From an uncultured Clostridia bacterium (GTDB taxonomy: Bacteria > Bacillota > Clostridia > Christensenellales > Borkfalkiaceae): a DNA stretch of 43,555 bases. The notes beneath the pieces are model-generated. The model searched no databases. It was given only the letters and a program-made list of their open reading frames with translations, and was not told the origin of the DNA. The DNA lies in the NCBI GenBank assembly GCA_944342025.1, contig CALVMD010000013.1, forward strand, positions 1 to 43,555. The letters run 5' to 3'. Shown here in pieces: positions 32,879 through 41,417 of the stretch. The position numbers were made by a program, and so were the translations under genes. Position 1 is the stretch's first letter. Each line of letters starts with the position of its first letter.

Positions 32879-34586
32879 CCTCTTCACCCCCTTCTCCGTG
32901 CTGAGAGCGGTAAATGCGGCGATATTCGTCGCAACTTCGCATCAGCTCTTCATCCGTGCCGAACCCGACCATCTTTCCGCCGTCCAGAACGAGGATATGA
33001 TCGGCAAAGCGCACCGAACTGATGCGCTGGGCGATGAGAACGACCGTCGTATCCGGGAGATTTTCGAAGAGCGTTTTGCGCAACAGCGCGTCCGTTTTAT
33101 AGTCGAGCGCGCTCGACGAATCGTCCAGAACGAGAATTTCGGGCGACGCCGCCAAAGCCCGCGCGATGAGAAGGCGCTGTTTCTGCCCGCCGCTGAAATT
33201 GGAGCCGCGCGCCGTCAGCATCCCCCCGAAGCCTTCGTGCGCGGCGATGAATTTTTCGGCGCGCGCGTACTCCGCCGCCCGCTCGACCTCTTCGTCGGCA
33301 AGCCCGCGCTCGAAATCGATATTTTCGCGCACGCTCGCCGCCATCAGAAAGTCGTTCTGAAAGACGACGCCGAATTTTTTGCTCAGTTCCTCTTTGCCGT
33401 AACTACGCACGTCCTTCCCGCCGATGTACACGGCGCCGCAGTCAGGGTCGTAAAAGCGGAGGAGCAGGGATACGAGCGTGCTTTTCCCGCTCCCCGTGGC
33501 GCCGATAATGCCGAGAGACTCCCCTTTTTTAATGGAAAAACTGATATTTTCCAGCGCCGGCGCGCCCCTGTACGAAAAAGTGACGCCGTCGAAGCGTATG
33601 TACGCGCCGCTCTCGTCGGGCTCACCTTCCTCGGGCAAAAGCTCCGGCGGAAGGTCCAGCACCGCCGCGATACGCCGCGCCGATGCACTGCCGCGCGAAA
33701 TTTCGACGAAGATCCTGCCCACGGCGATGACCGCATTGAGCATGACCGTGAAAAAGGAAGTAAAGGCGAGGAGATCCCCCACCTGCACCCTGTCCGCCGC
33801 CACGCGGTAAGCGCCGATAAAGATGACCGCCGTCATCCCTATATTCAGGACCGCCGTCATAACGGGATTGGTCACGCCGGTAATGACGCTCGCTCGCGTC
33901 TCGTTGCGCACGATCTCATCGTTGACGGCGGCGAAAGACCGGCTTTCCCTATCTGTTTTGGAAAGCGCCTTGATGACGCGGATGCCCGTATGGTCGTCGC
34001 GCACTTTGCGCACCATTTTATCCATCGACTCCTGCAGCCTCGTATACAGCCCGACCCCCTTTTTCGCCACAAACGCGGAGACGAGCGCGAGAAAGGGCAC
34101 CGTGACGAGAAGCACGAGCGCGAGGACGGGATCCACCGTAAACGTGAGCGCGACGCCGCCGATCAATAAGATGGGCGCACGAACGCCCATGCGCTGCACC
34201 ATGCCGAGCATGGTATGCACGTTATACGTGTCGGTAGAGAGCCTGGAAACGAGGGACGGGAGAGTCGCCTCGTCCGTCTGCCGCGCGGACAGGCCGAGCG
34301 TTTTCGAAAACAGATCCGCCCGCAGGCGTTCGGTCGTGTCCCGCGCGACTTTCGAAGCGAAGCGGTTGGCGACCACGTTGCCCGCCCAGGCGATGACCGC
34401 CACGAGAAACATCCCCGCGCTCCAAAGGGAAAGCGCGAGCACGCTGCGCGTCGGCACGACGTCGTCGATCATATGCGCCATGATCAGCGGCAAAAAGAGT
34501 TCCGCGACCGATCCCGCAATTTTTAACACAAACCCCGCGAACATGCGCCCTTTGCACCGCGCAAGATAAGAGAGCAGTTTTCTCAT
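32871..34586 (-). CDS. ABC exporter half, degenerate-site subunit
   Basis: A 571-residue half-transporter with N-terminal membrane domain and C-terminal ATPase. Walker A is GATGSGKST, the signature is canonical FSGGQKQR, and Walker B is ILVLDDSSSALD where the catalytic Glu is replaced by Asp. With the noncanonical signature of its partner, this places one degenerate and one consensus ATP site, a hallmark of asymmetric heterodimeric exporters. ATG 34586 overlaps the MarR stop (ATGA). A longer upstream frame exists but would run through the marR gene. Confidence 0.94.
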   Translation of the reverse strand: MRKLLSYLARCKGRMFAGFVLKIAGSVAELFLPLIMAHMIDDVVPTRSVLALSLWSAGMFLVAVIAWAGNVVANRFASKVARDTTERLRADLFSKTLGLSARQTDEATLPSLVSRLSTDTYNVHTMLGMVQRMGVRAPILLIGGVALTFTVDPVLALVLLVTVPFLALVSAFVAKKGVGLYTRLQESMDKMVRKVRDDHTGIRVIKALSKTDRESRSFAAVNDEIVRNETRASVITGVTNPVMTAVLNIGMTAVIFIGAYRVAADRVQVGDLLAFTSFFTVMLNAVIAVGRIFVEISRGSASARRIAAVLDLPPELLPEEGEPDESGAYIRFDGVTFSYRGAPALENISFSIKKGESLGIIGATGSGKSTLVSLLLRFYDPDCGAVYIGGKDVRSYGKEELSKKFGVVFQNDFLMAASVRENIDFERGLADEEVERAAEYARAEKFIAAHEGFGGMLTARGSNFSGGQKQRLLIARALAASPEILVLDDSSSALDYKTDALLRKTLFENLPDTTVVLIAQRISSVRFADHILVLDGGKMVGFGTDEELMRSCDEYRRIYRSQHGEGGEEDA

Positions 34587-35023
34587 TTCGTCTCCGCTCC
34601 CCTGCCGACACAGCGTTTCGCGTTTTCCGAAAGGCGCTCGATATACGCCGCCGCTTCTTCGCGTTCCTTCTCCGTAAAGCCGTCGAACAATTTTTCCCGC
34701 CATTGCGCATGCACCGCGCGGATCTTGCCCAGTACGGAAAACGCCTTCTCCGTCGGGTAGACCAGGAGATTGCGCCTGTCCGCAGGATCGGGGCGGCGTT
34801 CTATGAACCCCTTTTCCTCCAAGGCGCTCATCTGCCGCGCCACGTTGCTCTTGTGGACATACATGATCCTGGAAAGCTGCTCCTGTGTGATGCCCGGGTG
34901 CGCACATATGTCGACGATATACGAATCCTGATAACTGCCGATGCCCAGCTCTTCATATTCTTCCAGCCTGTAAAGGTTGGCGCACCGCCATACCTCCCCC
35001 AGATTTCTCATGACCGTTGCCAT
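34583..35023 (-). CDS. MarR family transcriptional regulator
   Basis: A 146-residue winged-helix regulator. The helix-turn-helix core is HPGITQEQLSRIMYVHKSNVARQMSALEEKGFIERR followed by the wing PDPADRRNLLVYPT, the classic MarR pattern. ATG 35023 is set by AAAAGGAG 7 bp before it. The gene overlaps the ABC exporter gene and probably represses this operon by binding the two palindromes at 35057-35083. The ligand that releases it is unknown; exporter substrates are common ligands. Confidence 0.92.
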   Translation of the reverse strand: MATVMRNLGEVWRCANLYRLEEYEELGIGSYQDSYIVDICAHPGITQEQLSRIMYVHKSNVARQMSALEEKGFIERRPDPADRRNLLVYPTEKAFSVLGKIRAVHAQWREKLFDGFTEKEREEAAAYIERLSENAKRCVGRGAETK

Positions 35024-35056
35024 AACGTTCTCCTTTTCCGTCCGGACGAAAAACTG

Positions 35057-35083
35057 TTGCGCCCGCAATCGTTGCGCACGCAA
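35057..35083 (-). promoter_or_regulatory. Two tandem MarR operator palindromes
   Basis: Two copies of TTGCG-NN-CGCAA occur at 35057-35068 and 35072-35083. They lie between the -10 (35088-35093) and the marR start, where a bound dimer would block transcription. Confidence 0.75.
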
Positions 35084-35087
35084 CTAT

Positions 35088-35117
35088 ATTGTATAACAAA
35101 TGCTCCCGCTCTGTCAA
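35088..35117 (-). promoter_or_regulatory. Promoter of the marR-ABC exporter operon
   Basis: TTGACA (35112-35117) and TACAAT (35088-35093) are separated by 18 bp. The -35 lies inside the loop of a hairpin formed by 35102-35110 with 35123-35131. Confidence 0.8.
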
Positions 35118-35131
35118 CCATAAGCGGGAGC
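35102..35131 (-). terminator. Hairpin covering the -35 box, possible DUF3810 terminator
   Basis: A perfect 9-bp stem (35102-35110 with 35123-35131) surrounds a 12-nt loop that contains the marR -35 box. On the minus strand it comes 79 bp after the DUF3810 stop and is followed by ATTTGTTAT, so it may end that message. Confidence 0.5.
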
Positions 35132-35209
35132 CTGAACAAAATATTATCATCTTATCCAGGTTTACGGGCGCACCGCAGAGAAAGTGCCGTCATAACCTTG
35201 CCGGAACAC

Positions 35210-36301
35210 TTATGACGAAACGAGCTGTTCGTAAAGGGAAACCAATCCGCGCTGCGTCATGCCGTAACTGCGCGTGCCGCCTTCGACGCCGTTGGCTTTC
35301 AGGAAAATATCGTTGAAAAACCCGGAAATGCGGTCGATGATCCCCTCGTACTTTGCATAATGCGCGTTCGCGTTGCGGTACTCCAAGGCGATCTTTTCGT
35401 CCAGCATGCCGTACAGCTGCCGATATTCCTCCTCGGGCAGGGAATTCATGAGATTTGCGACGGCGCGCATCAGCCCGCTGTAACGGATATACGCCGAATC
35501 GGAGCGGATGCACAGCACATACGCCGCAATATTCGCCTCCGTCTCGTGCGCGACACCCTTTGCATGCGCCGTCTCGTGCGCCATCGTAAAGGGCAGTTCG
35601 TAAGAAGGGATATTGACATTGACGTTCGCCTCTGCATAAAACGGAAAATAGATGCCCGTGATCCCCAGATAGCTCATCGGCACGGAGAGAGCGACCTGCT
35701 TGGGCCGGACTTTATAGCTTGCAAAATAGCCCGAATCGAAAGCGCCGAACGCCCCGTCGATCTTTTCCGCCAGTTCTTCAAAACTGTAAGGAGGGACCAC
35801 ATTCCCCTCCGCGTCCCGCGGGAGCGCGGAAGAGAGTTCGTTGAGCTGCCCGATGTAATATTCGGCGGCGGCATACACCTTTTCTTCCGTGACCTGCGTA
35901 TCGGAAAGCCCGAGCGCGGAAAAACAGGAATCCCTGTTATAGAGGGGCGCATACAGCACCGAAAAGGCGAAAAATACGCACAGGCACGCCATGCCCGCCC
36001 GATACAGCCATATCCCCGCGCGGGCAAACTTTTTTTTGCACAAAAGCACGATGAGGGCGACGGCAAACGCCGGCACGCCGAACAGCAGCACGACCGCCGT
36101 GCATTCGTAAAAAGAAACGGGGATAAAATTGGTGATCAGATTGATCGCGCCGCTGAAAAGCCGGGTGATCCCGCGCGCAAAGAGATACTCCGCCGGCGCG
36201 GGGAGCTGCGCGAGCGCAAAGACGAGCGCCGAAAACAGTGCGCAAAAAATGAGTTTTTTCGGGCGAGAGCGCGTTCTTTTTCTCCCGAGCAGACTTTCCA
36301 T
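35210..36301 (-). CDS. DUF3810 family membrane protein, zinc-peptidase-like
   Basis: A 363-residue protein with three hydrophobic segments near the N-terminus (about 17-40, 55-85, 98-120) and a soluble C-terminal domain. MAHETAHAKGVAHETEAN contains an HExxH-like zinc motif (His, Glu and His, with a further Glu later) and matches the DUF3810 family. The conserved His and Glu positions suggest a metallopeptidase, but no substrate is known. It lies alone between the hydrogenase operon terminator and the marR operon. Confidence 0.88.
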   Translation of the reverse strand: MESLLGRKRTRSRPKKLIFCALFSALVFALAQLPAPAEYLFARGITRLFSGAINLITNFIPVSFYECTAVVLLFGVPAFAVALIVLLCKKKFARAGIWLYRAGMACLCVFFAFSVLYAPLYNRDSCFSALGLSDTQVTEEKVYAAAEYYIGQLNELSSALPRDAEGNVVPPYSFEELAEKIDGAFGAFDSGYFASYKVRPKQVALSVPMSYLGITGIYFPFYAEANVNVNIPSYELPFTMAHETAHAKGVAHETEANIAAYVLCIRSDSAYIRYSGLMRAVANLMNSLPEEEYRQLYGMLDEKIALEYRNANAHYAKYEGIIDRISGFFNDIFLKANGVEGGTRSYGMTQRGLVSLYEQLVSS

Positions 36302-36356
36302 ACCGTCGTTTTACCCCTTCCGTGTGTATTTTGCGTCATCCGAAGGTAAAATTTAC

Positions 36357-36392
36357 GTAAAAACGCGGGCAGAGCCGACCGGCCCTGCCCGC
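36357..36392 (-). terminator. Terminator of the hydrogenase operon
   Basis: A 12-bp stem with one mismatch (36365-36376 with 36381-36392) is followed on the minus strand by GTTTTTACG. It lies 7 bp after the last hydrogenase stop codon. Confidence 0.85.
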
Positions 36393-36398
36393 ATTCGA

Positions 36399-37868
36399 TC
36401 ACTCTTTCGCCTGCGGCGCTTCATCCTGATTCCCCAAACTGAGTTTATACAGTTTGACCGAATTGTCGATTGTTTTTTCCTTGGCGGATGCGCCGTATTT
36501 GTCCACATCGACGGCATTTTTCGGGCCGTGGGTGAGGCAGAGCGGACCGTTGAGGCACCCGCCGTCACACGCCATCCCCTCGAAAAAGTTTTCGGTCGCG
36601 CGGTTCATTTTCAATTTCATGAGCGCGGCGCGGCACTCGTCGATGCCGTTCATCGCGATCGGCTTTACGCCCTCCACGCCGTACTCCGCGGCGACGTCCG
36701 CGATGCCCTGCGCAATGCCGCCGCTCTTCGCAAAGATACGGCCGTAGAAAGACGCGTTGTCGAGAGACGTCTCCTCCAAAGACCCGACATCGATGTCGCG
36801 CGCGTCCAGAAACGCCTGCAATTCTTCGAAGGACAGCACGCTGTCGATCGCGCCCTCCGTTTTGGGAAGCTTATACTCGAGCTTTTTGCTCGCACAAGGA
36901 CCGATAAAGATGACTTTTCCTTTCGGATCGGTGCGCTTGATCAGCATCGCCGCCTCGACCATCGGAGAGACGGAATGCGACACGTACTTTGCAAGCTCGG
37001 GGAAATTTTTCTCCACGAACATGACGAAAGACGGGCAGCAGGAGGTCGTCAGCGTTCCCTTTTCCTTCCACTCCTCCGCCTCGTGATAGAGGGTAATATC
37101 GGCGCCGAGCGCCGCCTCGACCACCTGATGGAATCCGAGTTTGCGGATACCGGTTACGACCTGTTCGATCTTGGCGTATTTGAACTGGCTGACGATGGAA
37201 GGCGCAATGACCGCATACACGTGATAATTTTTGCCGCCGTCGGACTTTTTGAGAATATCGATGCTCTCCATGATCAGAGACTTGTCGACGATCGCGCCGA
37301 ACGGGCACTGATACACGCATGCGCCGCACGAAATGCACTTTTTGTTGTCGATGACCGCCTTTTTGTCCTCCCCGACCGTGATCGCCTTGACCTTGCAGGA
37401 AGAGACGCAGGGGCGTTTCTGATGAATGATCGCGCCGTACGGGCACGCCTGCGTACATTTGCCGCACTCGATGCACTTCGACTTATCCACGACCGCTTTA
37501 TGGTCGATGATCTGGATCGCGTCGCGCGGGCAGACCTCCTTGCAGCGGTGTACGATACAGCCGCGGCAGGCGGGCGTCACGAAAATGCCGCCGATCGGGC
37601 ACTCGTCGCACGCGATGTCGATGACTTCCACAATGTTGGGGTTGCTCTTGTCGCCGCCGAGCGCGAGTTTGATGCGCTCCTGCACAATGGCGCGCTCTTT
37701 GAAGATGCAGCAGCGCATCGTCGCTTTGGGCCCGGGAGAGATCTCCTTGGGGATGTCCATATAAATGTTGTCGTAACAGTGTTCGTATTCGTTTCGGATG
37801 ATCGCTTTCAGAACGTCGTATTTGAGTTTTTGAACCGCGGTATCGAACAAGCGCTTGTTGTCTGCCAT
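36399..37868 (-). CDS. [FeFe] hydrogenase, group B type
   Basis: A 489-residue hydrogenase. N-terminal cysteine-rich segments bind several [4Fe-4S] clusters (CDECPIGG, CRGCIVHRCKEVCP, CIECGKCTQACP and CISCGACVYQCP, residues 87-189). The H-cluster motifs are L1 TTSCCPS (274-280), L2 IGPCASKK (322-329) and L3 EGMACDGGCLNGP (430-442). The shortened L3 and the extra N-terminal cysteines match group B (TIGR04105-type). It would make or use H2 in fermentation. ATG follows AGGAGATAAT. It is the last gene of the four-gene module and sits after a structured gap. Confidence 0.92.
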   Translation of the reverse strand: MADNKRLFDTAVQKLKYDVLKAIIRNEYEHCYDNIYMDIPKEISPGPKATMRCCIFKERAIVQERIKLALGGDKSNPNIVEVIDIACDECPIGGIFVTPACRGCIVHRCKEVCPRDAIQIIDHKAVVDKSKCIECGKCTQACPYGAIIHQKRPCVSSCKVKAITVGEDKKAVIDNKKCISCGACVYQCPFGAIVDKSLIMESIDILKKSDGGKNYHVYAVIAPSIVSQFKYAKIEQVVTGIRKLGFHQVVEAALGADITLYHEAEEWKEKGTLTTSCCPSFVMFVEKNFPELAKYVSHSVSPMVEAAMLIKRTDPKGKVIFIGPCASKKLEYKLPKTEGAIDSVLSFEELQAFLDARDIDVGSLEETSLDNASFYGRIFAKSGGIAQGIADVAAEYGVEGVKPIAMNGIDECRAALMKLKMNRATENFFEGMACDGGCLNGPLCLTHGPKNAVDVDKYGASAKEKTIDNSVKLYKLSLGNQDEAPQAKE

Positions 37869-38013
37869 ATTATCTCCTATAAAAAATTTGTTTACGCTTC
37901 TTGAGGAACACAGTTCTCAAGAAGCGCAAATCATTGCCCGCAACAGCAAAAGCCACGCTTATTTGCCTTTGCTCTCAGTCAGGCAATCCCTTTAAAACTT
38001 TTCCGTAAATTTT
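37869..38013 (-). repeat. Structured intergenic element, copy B
   Basis: This gap has no gene. An 11-bp perfect stem (37895-37905 with 37916-37926) has arm CGCTTCTTGAG and on the minus strand precedes TAAACAAATTTTTT. AAGCGTGG lies upstream on that strand (37953-37960). These features repeat copy A at 24459-24580. It lies after the phosphatase gene and before the second hydrogenase gene. Confidence 0.65.
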
Positions 38014-39174
38014 TTAATCGTAATCGATGACGACCTCTTTGCCCATCTTTTTGAGATTGGCGGCAAGGCTTTCGACCAGTTTTAACTTCATTGTGATGTC
38101 GATGGGTAATCCCTGATGCGCCGCGTTGATGCTCTGCCCCACAAAGAAATGCACGCTCGTCGCCTCTTCGAACAGCATCTGCGCCAAAAGAGACGCTCCG
38201 TCCTTTTTCGTAAACGTTTTGGGCGTCAGGTCATGCACGTCGACGTATTTTTCGGACAGCTCCAAAAGTTTGCGCATGGTGAGAACGCCTTCCGTCGTTA
38301 GGTCGATGCCGTCGATAAATCCGATGGGCGGCACGTCTTTATCCGGAAAGTCGAAGGATGCGCGCACCGTCGTTTTGAGATGCCGCGCGACGATCTGCGA
38401 ACTCGTGCCGCCGCAGACCACCTTTTTTCCGTCTCCCGCAAGAAAACGGGAAATGTAAAAATCGTCCTTTTCTTTGTCGACGGGCGGCCCGATCATCAGG
38501 TTGACGTTCAGCTCTTCGCGCACCTTTACGGCGGCGACCGTCGTGTCGTCGCCCGGCGTACCGAGATAGAGATCGTTGCACACGCCCGCGAGCAAACACG
38601 CCACGGCGCGCGCACTCATCGAGGGCTTGACGTTGTTGTCCAAAAATTCCATGACTTCTTCGCGCTGCCAGCCGAGGTTGAGGGTCATGCCGATGCCCGC
38701 ATGGATCACGCCGTCGCTCATGACGACGATGACGTCTCCCGCCCTTAAATCGAGCGGAGATTTATAGACCGTCTTGCCGAGAATATCCATCCCCTCGCGG
38801 GGCAGATCGCAGCACTTCGAATCGCGCACGAGGATCGCCTGCGGATTGTCGAATTCGAAGAGATACCCCCTGCCCTCCCTGTTCATGTGAATGACGGAAA
38901 AGGTGGAGTAAGCGACGCCGCGCACTTTGCAGACGGGGAGAGACTGAATGATCGTCTCCACACACTCCTCGATGTCGATGTCGTTGGAAACCATCGTGCA
39001 GAGTATCTTAGACGTGAGCGTGGAGAGGATGTTCGCTTTGACACCGCTCCCCAGCCCGTCGGCAAGCACGAGCGTGGTATAATCGCCCGAAACGATGCTC
39101 TCCACGCGGTCGCCGCACAGCTCCTCGTTCTTTTTGTTGAGCGACGTATAGCCGCTTTCCAGACAGAGAGCCAT
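38014..39174 (-). CDS. SpoIIE/PPM-type serine phosphatase
   Basis: A 386-residue protein phosphatase. The metal-binding pattern of PPM enzymes is seen as VLADGLGSG near residue 38, VVMSDGV near 150 and GTPGDDTTVAAV near 210. The C-terminal third is a helical domain without a clear homologue. It starts with a 1-bp overlap (TAATG) with the PAS-hydrogenase gene, showing tight coupling. It likely reads a signal from the neighbouring sensory hydrogenase and dephosphorylates a regulator, but the target is unknown. Confidence 0.9.
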   Translation of the reverse strand: MALCLESGYTSLNKKNEELCGDRVESIVSGDYTTLVLADGLGSGVKANILSTLTSKILCTMVSNDIDIEECVETIIQSLPVCKVRGVAYSTFSVIHMNREGRGYLFEFDNPQAILVRDSKCCDLPREGMDILGKTVYKSPLDLRAGDVIVVMSDGVIHAGIGMTLNLGWQREEVMEFLDNNVKPSMSARAVACLLAGVCNDLYLGTPGDDTTVAAVKVREELNVNLMIGPPVDKEKDDFYISRFLAGDGKKVVCGGTSSQIVARHLKTTVRASFDFPDKDVPPIGFIDGIDLTTEGVLTMRKLLELSEKYVDVHDLTPKTFTKKDGASLLAQMLFEEATSVHFFVGQSINAAHQGLPIDITMKLKLVESLAANLKKMGKEVVIDYD

Positions 39175-40877
39175 TACTTCTTCTCCTCTTCGCCCTGAAG
39201 CGTCTTTTTGAGTTTGAGGAGAGCGACCTTGGTCTCGGCCGTCGTTTCGCCGAGGAGAGAAGCGATCTCCTGCGCCACGCGCATCTGTTTTTTGATCACC
39301 TCGTCCGTCGTGGCGAGCGTTTCCAGCTTAACTTTATCCAGCTGTTCTTCGCTCTTGGTCTCCTGCGTGATGTCCTTCATGACGGCATAAGTGCCCTTGT
39401 TGTCTTTCATCACGATGATGGTCAGCTCGATATAGCTGCCCGTCTTTTCGATATAAACTTTTTTGTTGTGAACGCTCTTGTTATCGTTTTGGGCGAGCAC
39501 GAATTCGGTCGGATTGAAATAGTGGAAGATCCCCTTCCCCTTCACGTCGCGCTCTTTGATGCCCAAAAGCTCCTTCGCCTTGCCGTTGATCTCCAAAATA
39601 TTGAGGTCGGTATCGAGCAAAACGATCCCGTTCGGGCTGGTCTGAATGATCTCGTAGCTCATGCTCTCGGCGCGCTCGCGCATGTACGGGACGCACATAT
39701 CGATGTTTGCATAGCCGTTGGCGACCGCCCACGCCTTCTCGTAACAGGTATTGTAGCCGCACGCGCCGCAGTTGAGCATATCCTCGGGGCGGGTCTTGCC
39801 CGTCTTTGCAAGGATCTCCGCGATCTGCCTGTCGGTCGGGATAAAATCTTCGGTGCGCTTTCTTTCGTGCACGCAGGTAAAATCGATGTCCTTGGCCTCT
39901 TCGTACGGCGCGGAGCCGTTTTCCGCAAGGTCACGGCTGACATATTTGCGTATATCCGCGTTCGCTTTGAGCGCGCCCGCTTTCAGCGCCAAAGAACACG
40001 GGCCGTTGACGCAGGCAGAATCGCAGCTGTTCATCTCGATGAACATACCCGAAAGGCTCTCGATGTTCTCCAAAACTTCCTTGCACTTTTCCGCGCCGTC
40101 TACGGCGACGAATTCGTAGCCGTCGATGTAATTTTCGAATGATTTGATGATACCGCGGCTGATGGGATAATATTTGGCGCGGTTGACCCCGCCCGCAGGC
40201 TTGGACGGAATATGCGCGATCTCGGAAAGGACGATCCCCTTATCCTCGAACATCGCGGCAAGATCTTCGAACGTCAGCACGCCGTCCACCACGCCGCTTT
40301 CGTGCGCCTCGCGCTTTTTCGCGATGCACGGGCCGATAAACACGACTTTCGCGTCCGGCCGCTTTTTGCGGATCATCTTCGCGTGCGCGATCATCGGCGT
40401 ATCCACGGGCGCAAGGTAAGCGAGCGCCTTCGGATAGTACAGCTCGATCATCGTATTGACCGCGGGGCAGCAGGATGTGATAAAATTTTTGAACGTGCCC
40501 TCTTCCAGCAGTCTCTTGTACTGCGCGGTCACTTCGCGCGCGCCGATGCTCGTCTCCTCCGCGTCGGCAAATCCGAGCCTGCCGAGTGCAAGCTTCATCA
40601 CGTTGAAATCCTGCAAATCGAAACTGGACACAAAGGACGGCGCGACGGACGCGACCGCCTTGCCCGTTTTGAGCAACTTTTCAACTTCCTGACGCTCAGT
40701 GTGCACGCTTTTCGCGTTCTGCGGGCAGACTTCGGTGCAGTGGCCGCAGAGGATGCAGCGGCTTTCGATGATCTTCGCGTGGTGATCGACGACCTTGATC
40801 GCCTTGACGGGACATTCGCGCAGGCATTTATAACAGTCTTTGCAACGCGCGTCTTTGAAATCGAGATAGCTGATCAT
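39174..40877 (-). CDS. Sensory-type [FeFe] hydrogenase with PAS domain
   Basis: A 567-residue fusion. Two [4Fe-4S] sites occur at Cys12-15-18-22 and Cys41-44-47-51. The H-cluster domain has L1 TSCCP (134-138), L2 IGPCIAKK (181-188) and an atypical L3 EMNSCDSACVNGP (281-293). A further FeS segment CGACGYNTC lies near 373-381. A PAS domain (about 412-510) precedes a helical coiled-coil tail. This plan matches group C (HydS) hydrogenases thought to sense H2. It overlaps the phosphatase gene by 1 bp. The L3 change suggests sensing rather than bulk catalysis. Confidence 0.92.
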   Translation of the reverse strand: MISYLDFKDARCKDCYKCLRECPVKAIKVVDHHAKIIESRCILCGHCTEVCPQNAKSVHTERQEVEKLLKTGKAVASVAPSFVSSFDLQDFNVMKLALGRLGFADAEETSIGAREVTAQYKRLLEEGTFKNFITSCCPAVNTMIELYYPKALAYLAPVDTPMIAHAKMIRKKRPDAKVVFIGPCIAKKREAHESGVVDGVLTFEDLAAMFEDKGIVLSEIAHIPSKPAGGVNRAKYYPISRGIIKSFENYIDGYEFVAVDGAEKCKEVLENIESLSGMFIEMNSCDSACVNGPCSLALKAGALKANADIRKYVSRDLAENGSAPYEEAKDIDFTCVHERKRTEDFIPTDRQIAEILAKTGKTRPEDMLNCGACGYNTCYEKAWAVANGYANIDMCVPYMRERAESMSYEIIQTSPNGIVLLDTDLNILEINGKAKELLGIKERDVKGKGIFHYFNPTEFVLAQNDNKSVHNKKVYIEKTGSYIELTIIVMKDNKGTYAVMKDITQETKSEEQLDKVKLETLATTDEVIKKQMRVAQEIASLLGETTAETKVALLKLKKTLQGEEEKK

Positions 40878-40895
40878 ATTCCCCTTCTCCCCCCG

Positions 40896-41144
40896 TTACT
40901 TACTGAGGCGCGGATAGATCTCGGTGAGGAACAGCTCTTCGCAGTTGTCCTTATTCGCGTTATGTACGAGAACCTCGTCCGCGAGCATACTTACGCCGTT
41001 TTGGCAGTTTCCCATACAAAAACTTGCCTGCAGATCGACTTTGTCCTCCACGCCGTACTTTTTGACGAGGCGTTTCATCTCCTCGATCACGTCGTACGAA
41101 CCGCGCAAATGACAAGAACTGCCCACACAAACCTTGACTACCAT
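40896..41144 (-). CDS. 2Fe-2S thioredoxin-like ferredoxin
   Basis: An 82-residue protein of the NuoE/2Fe-2S ferredoxin type. Cysteines CVGSSC (Cys6 and Cys11) and CMGNC (Cys43 and Cys47) have the C-x4-C...C-x3-C spacing of the cluster site. It is first in the hydrogenase module, 18 bp before the PAS-hydrogenase start, and probably passes electrons to or from it. The ribosome site GAGG is about 11 bp before ATG, longer than usual. The roughly 190-nt leader starts at the promoter near 41341. Confidence 0.88.
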   Translation of the reverse strand: MVVKVCVGSSCHLRGSYDVIEEMKRLVKKYGVEDKVDLQASFCMGNCQNGVSMLADEVLVHNANKDNCEELFLTEIYPRLSK

Positions 41145-41332
41145 AAAACAATAACCTCACAGATTGAAAATTCAAAACAAGCGGCACCCGATCCGATTTT
41201 TGCAAGAAAAAGCACCGCTTTGCCTTTGACCGCGCCGCCTTCTTTTTTCCGTCGTCCGCAGAGCCGCACGGCACACAAAGACCGCGCCGCAGAGCGTCTC
41301 TGCACGCGATCCTCGAATCGATATTTTTTTAT
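41145..41332 (-). other. Long 5' leader of the hydrogenase operon
   Basis: This 188-nt stretch lies between the -10 box and the ferredoxin start, with no gene. It has small hairpins, including a perfect GCAGAG-ACG-CTCTGC. I cannot match it to a known riboswitch. Confidence 0.45.
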
Positions 41333-41369
41333 CGATTTATATTATAATATAAATCGCTTTTTTCGTCAA
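41333..41369 (-). promoter_or_regulatory. Hydrogenase operon promoter with 24-bp palindrome
   Basis: TTGACG (41364-41369) and TATAAT (41341-41346) are 17 bp apart. A perfect 24-bp palindrome (41333-41356), with half-site CGATTTATATTA and its reverse complement, covers the -10 box. This position fits a repressor operator. Extra ATCGAT copies lie at 41317-41322 and 41331-41336. Confidence 0.85.
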
Positions 41370-41417
41370 TAGTTTTTACAAATTTGCCGCAGACAATTTC
41401 AGGCATTCCCCGACTCT

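Noticed and set aside
32871-34907. An ABC subunit of 678 residues starting at 34907
   Set aside because: The first 107 residues would run through the marR gene in another frame. ATG 34586 has a ribosome site and couples to the marR stop.
41333-41356. Rex redox operator at the hydrogenase promoter
   Set aside because: The sequence lacks the TTGTGA/TTAACAA-type halves that I know for Rex, so I left the binding protein unnamed.
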